From Fibrobacter sp. UWB2 (GTDB lineage: Bacteria; Fibrobacterota; Fibrobacteria; Fibrobacterales; Fibrobacteraceae), in assembly GCF_002210425.1 (NCBI RefSeq), contig NZ_MWQK01000003.1:411816-475815 (forward strand): DNA of 64,000 nt, given 5' to 3'. Each line of letters begins with the position of its first letter. Within the stretch, counting starts at the first letter, position 1. Below, piece by piece: positions 61,993-64,000 of the stretch. The notes beneath the pieces were generated by a model. It had not been told where the DNA came from, searched no databases, and saw only the letters and a list, made by a program, of their open reading frames with translations. Made by a program: the position numbers and the translations under genes.

Positions 61993-63441
61993 ATGAAAAT
62001 CAGCCTGTATTTGGCCGCACTGTTGTGCGGTGTTTGTGCTTTTGCAGCAGATGGTGTTCGCTACAAAGATCGCCTGTTTGAGACTAGTTTGCCGACGACG
62101 GTAACTGTTGCCGAAAACGTCCCGTTTTTGGATAAGTCGTACTACAGTGAATTGACATCGTTGATGGATATGTTTGGAGTCCGTCCGATGTTTTACATGT
62201 ACAGCGAGGAAGGTGTAAGTTACAAGTCGCTAGAGATGGATATCTATGAGCCCGAGGACGACGATGCCGAAAATAGGGCCATGGTGCTAGTTTGTCATGG
62301 CGGCGCCTTTGTGGCGGGGACCAAGACTTCTTTTGACCAGAAAGCTGTTGCCTATGTGGACTCTCTTGCGGCGCGCGGTTTTGTGACGGCGTCGCTGGAA
62401 TATCGTTTGGGTGTTTTGATGTCGAGCAAGTTACAGACTTTTGTCATTGACAGCGTTGATTTTGCTCGTACCGTTTATAAAAGCGCTCAGGATGTGAATG
62501 CCGCTATCCGTTATTTGAGGGCGAATGCAAAGGCTCTCCGTATCGATACGAATAAAATATATATACTCGGAAATAGCGCCGGTGGCTTGCTTGGCCTTGA
62601 AAACATCTATGCGTTGGACGAAAAGGATTTTCCGAGTTATTTGTATGAGGGGGCGCAGTATATCAAGACATTTTCGGACGAACAAAGTAAGTATGTCTAT
62701 GACACTATTCCGTTGGGTGGCCTCGACAGGTATGGTCCTAAGGGAGTAGGCGGTGTTGCAAACGGTGTGGTATCGCTTTGGGGTGCTATTCACGATGCTT
62801 CGTTACTCAAGAATAGCAAGGTTCCTGTGTTCCTAGCGCATGGTGATTCCGATTATGTGATACCTTATAAGGTAGGCTATGCAATGACCGAGGCCGATAA
62901 AATGATACGGGACAATGTTCCGAGCAAGTATAGTTCCGTTGTAAACGTTATGCATTTTGATGTTCACACGCCGACACTTTACGGAAGCTATTACATTGAT
63001 TCCGTCTTGACTAAGAATAAAGTTTATCATGAATTCTACAATCCCGTGGGTTACGGGTTGAAGCATGAGTTTTACGATGCAACGCGTACAGGTGAAGATG
63101 GTAATAAAATCATCTTTGCGGATTCTGTCAAAAATAAAGCCTTCGACTTTTTGTACAGGCTTGCAATAGGGAAGATTAGTGAGACGAGTGAACTTGCGAT
63201 TCCGCGCCCTGCAATTGCTAAGGCTAAATCTTCGAAGATTGCGATGGGGGATGGAAACCTGAGCTTTACGGTTGTCCGTGGGAAGAGTGTCGCATACGCC
63301 ATGTTTGACCTGAAGGGAAAACGTGTGCTTTCGGGCCGTGCGTCCTTGGGTGAGACTGTCGTGCTCTCTAGAGCAAATAACGGCGTTTACTACTTGCGTG
63401 TCCAGGGCGAAACTCCCCGCCGGATTGTCATTCGCAAGTAG
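61993..63441 (+). CDS. Exported alpha/beta-hydrolase esterase with C-terminal sorting-like domain
   Basis: A 482-residue secreted esterase. Signal peptide (MKISLYLAALLCGVCAFA), then an alpha/beta-hydrolase with oxyanion motif VCHGGAFVAG near 98, nucleophile elbow GNSAGG (Ser near 195), Asp in HGDSDYVIPYK near 283 and His near 358. The last ~85 residues (YAMFDLKGKRVLSGRASLGETV...GVYYLRVQGETPRRIVIRK) look like the type A C-terminal signal of the type IX secretion system. It may act on plant cell-wall esters next to the cellulase. AGGAG lies five bases before ATG 61993. Confidence 0.82.
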   Translation: MKISLYLAALLCGVCAFAADGVRYKDRLFETSLPTTVTVAENVPFLDKSYYSELTSLMDMFGVRPMFYMYSEEGVSYKSLEMDIYEPEDDDAENRAMVLVCHGGAFVAGTKTSFDQKAVAYVDSLAARGFVTASLEYRLGVLMSSKLQTFVIDSVDFARTVYKSAQDVNAAIRYLRANAKALRIDTNKIYILGNSAGGLLGLENIYALDEKDFPSYLYEGAQYIKTFSDEQSKYVYDTIPLGGLDRYGPKGVGGVANGVVSLWGAIHDASLLKNSKVPVFLAHGDSDYVIPYKVGYAMTEADKMIRDNVPSKYSSVVNVMHFDVHTPTLYGSYYIDSVLTKNKVYHEFYNPVGYGLKHEFYDATRTGEDGNKIIFADSVKNKAFDFLYRLAIGKISETSELAIPRPAIAKAKSSKIAMGDGNLSFTVVRGKSVAYAMFDLKGKRVLSGRASLGETVVLSRANNGVYYLRVQGETPRRIVIRK

Positions 63442-63463
63442 ACCATTTTAGTCATTTTTACGT

Positions 63464-63590
63464 GTCATCCTGGAGCGTAGCGACGGGATCCAGGGCTGTT
63501 CCGTTCACTTTGTCACCCCGGATTTATTCCGTGGGCGTTTTTTTACACCATCCCGACCTGTCATGCCCGCCTTCGGGCGGGCATCTCCTT
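63464..63590. repeat. Dispersed hairpin repeats and terminator after esterase
   Basis: In the 537-bp gap between the esterase and 16S rRNA lie GTCATCCTGGAGCG...GGGATCCAGG, CCCCGGA..TCCGTGGG followed by seven T (63514-63545, probably the esterase terminator), and ATGCCCGCC-TTCG-GGCGGGCAT (63563-63584), a nine-pair stem with a TTCG loop. The same hairpin types occur at other intergenic sites. Confidence 0.7.
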
Positions 63591-63665
63591 TTCCTCGCAA
63601 AAGATTCCTGTTTACAGAATGTGAATAATCTGTCGTGCCGCGGCGTACATCCCGTTTTTTTCGAA

Positions 63666-63698
63666 AAAAGTGAAAAAAAGTGAATTTTTTTCACTTTT
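63666..63698. promoter_or_regulatory. Perfect A/T-rich inverted repeat upstream of rRNA promoter
   Basis: AAAAGTGAAAAAA (63666-63678) and TTTTTTCACTTTT (63686-63698) are perfect 13-bp complements. They end six bases before the -35 box. The position fits an UP element or a binding site for an upstream activator. Confidence 0.55.
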
Positions 63699-63703
63699 AC
63701 CCC

Positions 63704-63731
63704 TTGCAAAGATATCTGAAAATTCTATAAT
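63704..63731 (+). promoter_or_regulatory. rRNA operon promoter
   Basis: TTGCAA (63704-63709), a 16-base spacer and an exact TATAAT (63726-63731), then a GC-rich discriminator TGGCGCC. This is the form of growth-rate-controlled rRNA promoters. About 240 bases of leader follow, with hairpins CCAAGAAA/TTTCTTGG, CCAAGC-TTG-CTTGG region and GCGATACTT-TAAGTATCGC. Confidence 0.88.
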
Positions 63732-63978
63732 TGGCGCCGTTCCTGAGAGACGAGGCCGAAACCGAGTCACGAAGGAAAAAGCGAAAGCCCGCGAGACTTT
63801 CGGGAAGATTGAAGGAATCGGAGATGTGCTTAGTGACGGCCCAAGAAAATTTCTTGGAAGTCAATTAATCAAGAGGCGAGAGTCGCGACCAAGCTTGCTT
63901 GGACATGACCGAGCCGAAGATTTAAGCGATACTTTAAGTATCGCCATTTACGAAAAACAGGACAGACTATTTTAAAAA

Positions 63979-64000
63979 TCAATGAAGAGTTTGATCCTGG
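63979..64000 (+). rRNA. 16S ribosomal RNA (first ~22 bases)
   Basis: ATGAAGAGTTTGATCCTGG is the universally conserved 5' region of 16S rRNA. The mature end probably lies near 63980; the gene runs off the right edge. Confidence 0.95.

Overview
The window reads as a chromosomal segment of a Fibrobacter-type bacterium (Fibrobacteres, probably close to F. succinogenes). Three lipoprotein family-45 cellulases with serine-rich linkers, a DUF4954 protein, and a chromosomal ParABS locus beside a bactofilin gene all fit this. The assignment is inference from gene content, not from a database match. No phage, transposase or CRISPR array is visible.

Layout. 1-7198 (minus strand) is the head of the S10/spc ribosomal operon, led by tuf and running through rpsJ to a truncated rplE. 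7872-11431 holds two tandem secreted GH45 endoglucanases. 11572-18869 holds an XRE regulator, a LemA/M48 pair, a BatD-like protein, an unusual M48-like peptidase, DUF4954, and a small gene coupled to a GT4 glycosyltransferase. 18950-24420 holds a small lipoprotein, tRNA-Met(CAT), a phosphoesterase, and the minus-strand cluster rsmG-parA-parB-M23 peptidase-bactofilin.

24421-29700 is the most unusual stretch. Five good parS sites (core TGTTTCACGTGAAACA) and one decayed site lie within 5 kb. Five of the six sit in a family of mosaic palindromic repeats built of hairpins whose stems differ between copies but stay complementary. One copy, about 188 bp long, lies inside a VOC/glyoxalase gene and leaves the frame open; the extra ~63 residues fall between the two halves of the fold and all four predicted metal ligands remain. 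This looks like a centromere made of, or spread by, a miniature repeat element. Ordinary genes between the copies encode a lipoprotein, a macrodomain protein and a PNPOx-like protein.

About 32.0-39.0 kb is a strongly AT-rich island with an AAA_13 ATPase (RloC/PrrC-like) and, convergent to it, a two-gene membrane P-loop NTPase system resembling YobI/KAP ATPases, split at an A8 run. Its composition and gene types suggest a horizontally acquired defence island. From 39.3 to 46.2 kb come two membrane/lipoprotein genes and a five-gene minus-strand operon (histidine phosphatase, TPR protein, Fe-alcohol dehydrogenase, BASS transporter, LemA).

46.3-63.4 kb is mostly plus-strand housekeeping and envelope genes: secA, tmk coupled to a membrane phosphoesterase, a lone nucleotidyltransferase, a PBP-activator-like binding protein, a NYN-domain protein, a beta-barrel protein, a metal/cobalamin-type binding lipoprotein, a cNMP-binding/DUF4388 protein and purM, then a third GH45 and an alpha/beta-hydrolase esterase with a possible type IX secretion tail. 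The window ends with a strong rRNA promoter, its leader and the first bases of 16S rRNA.
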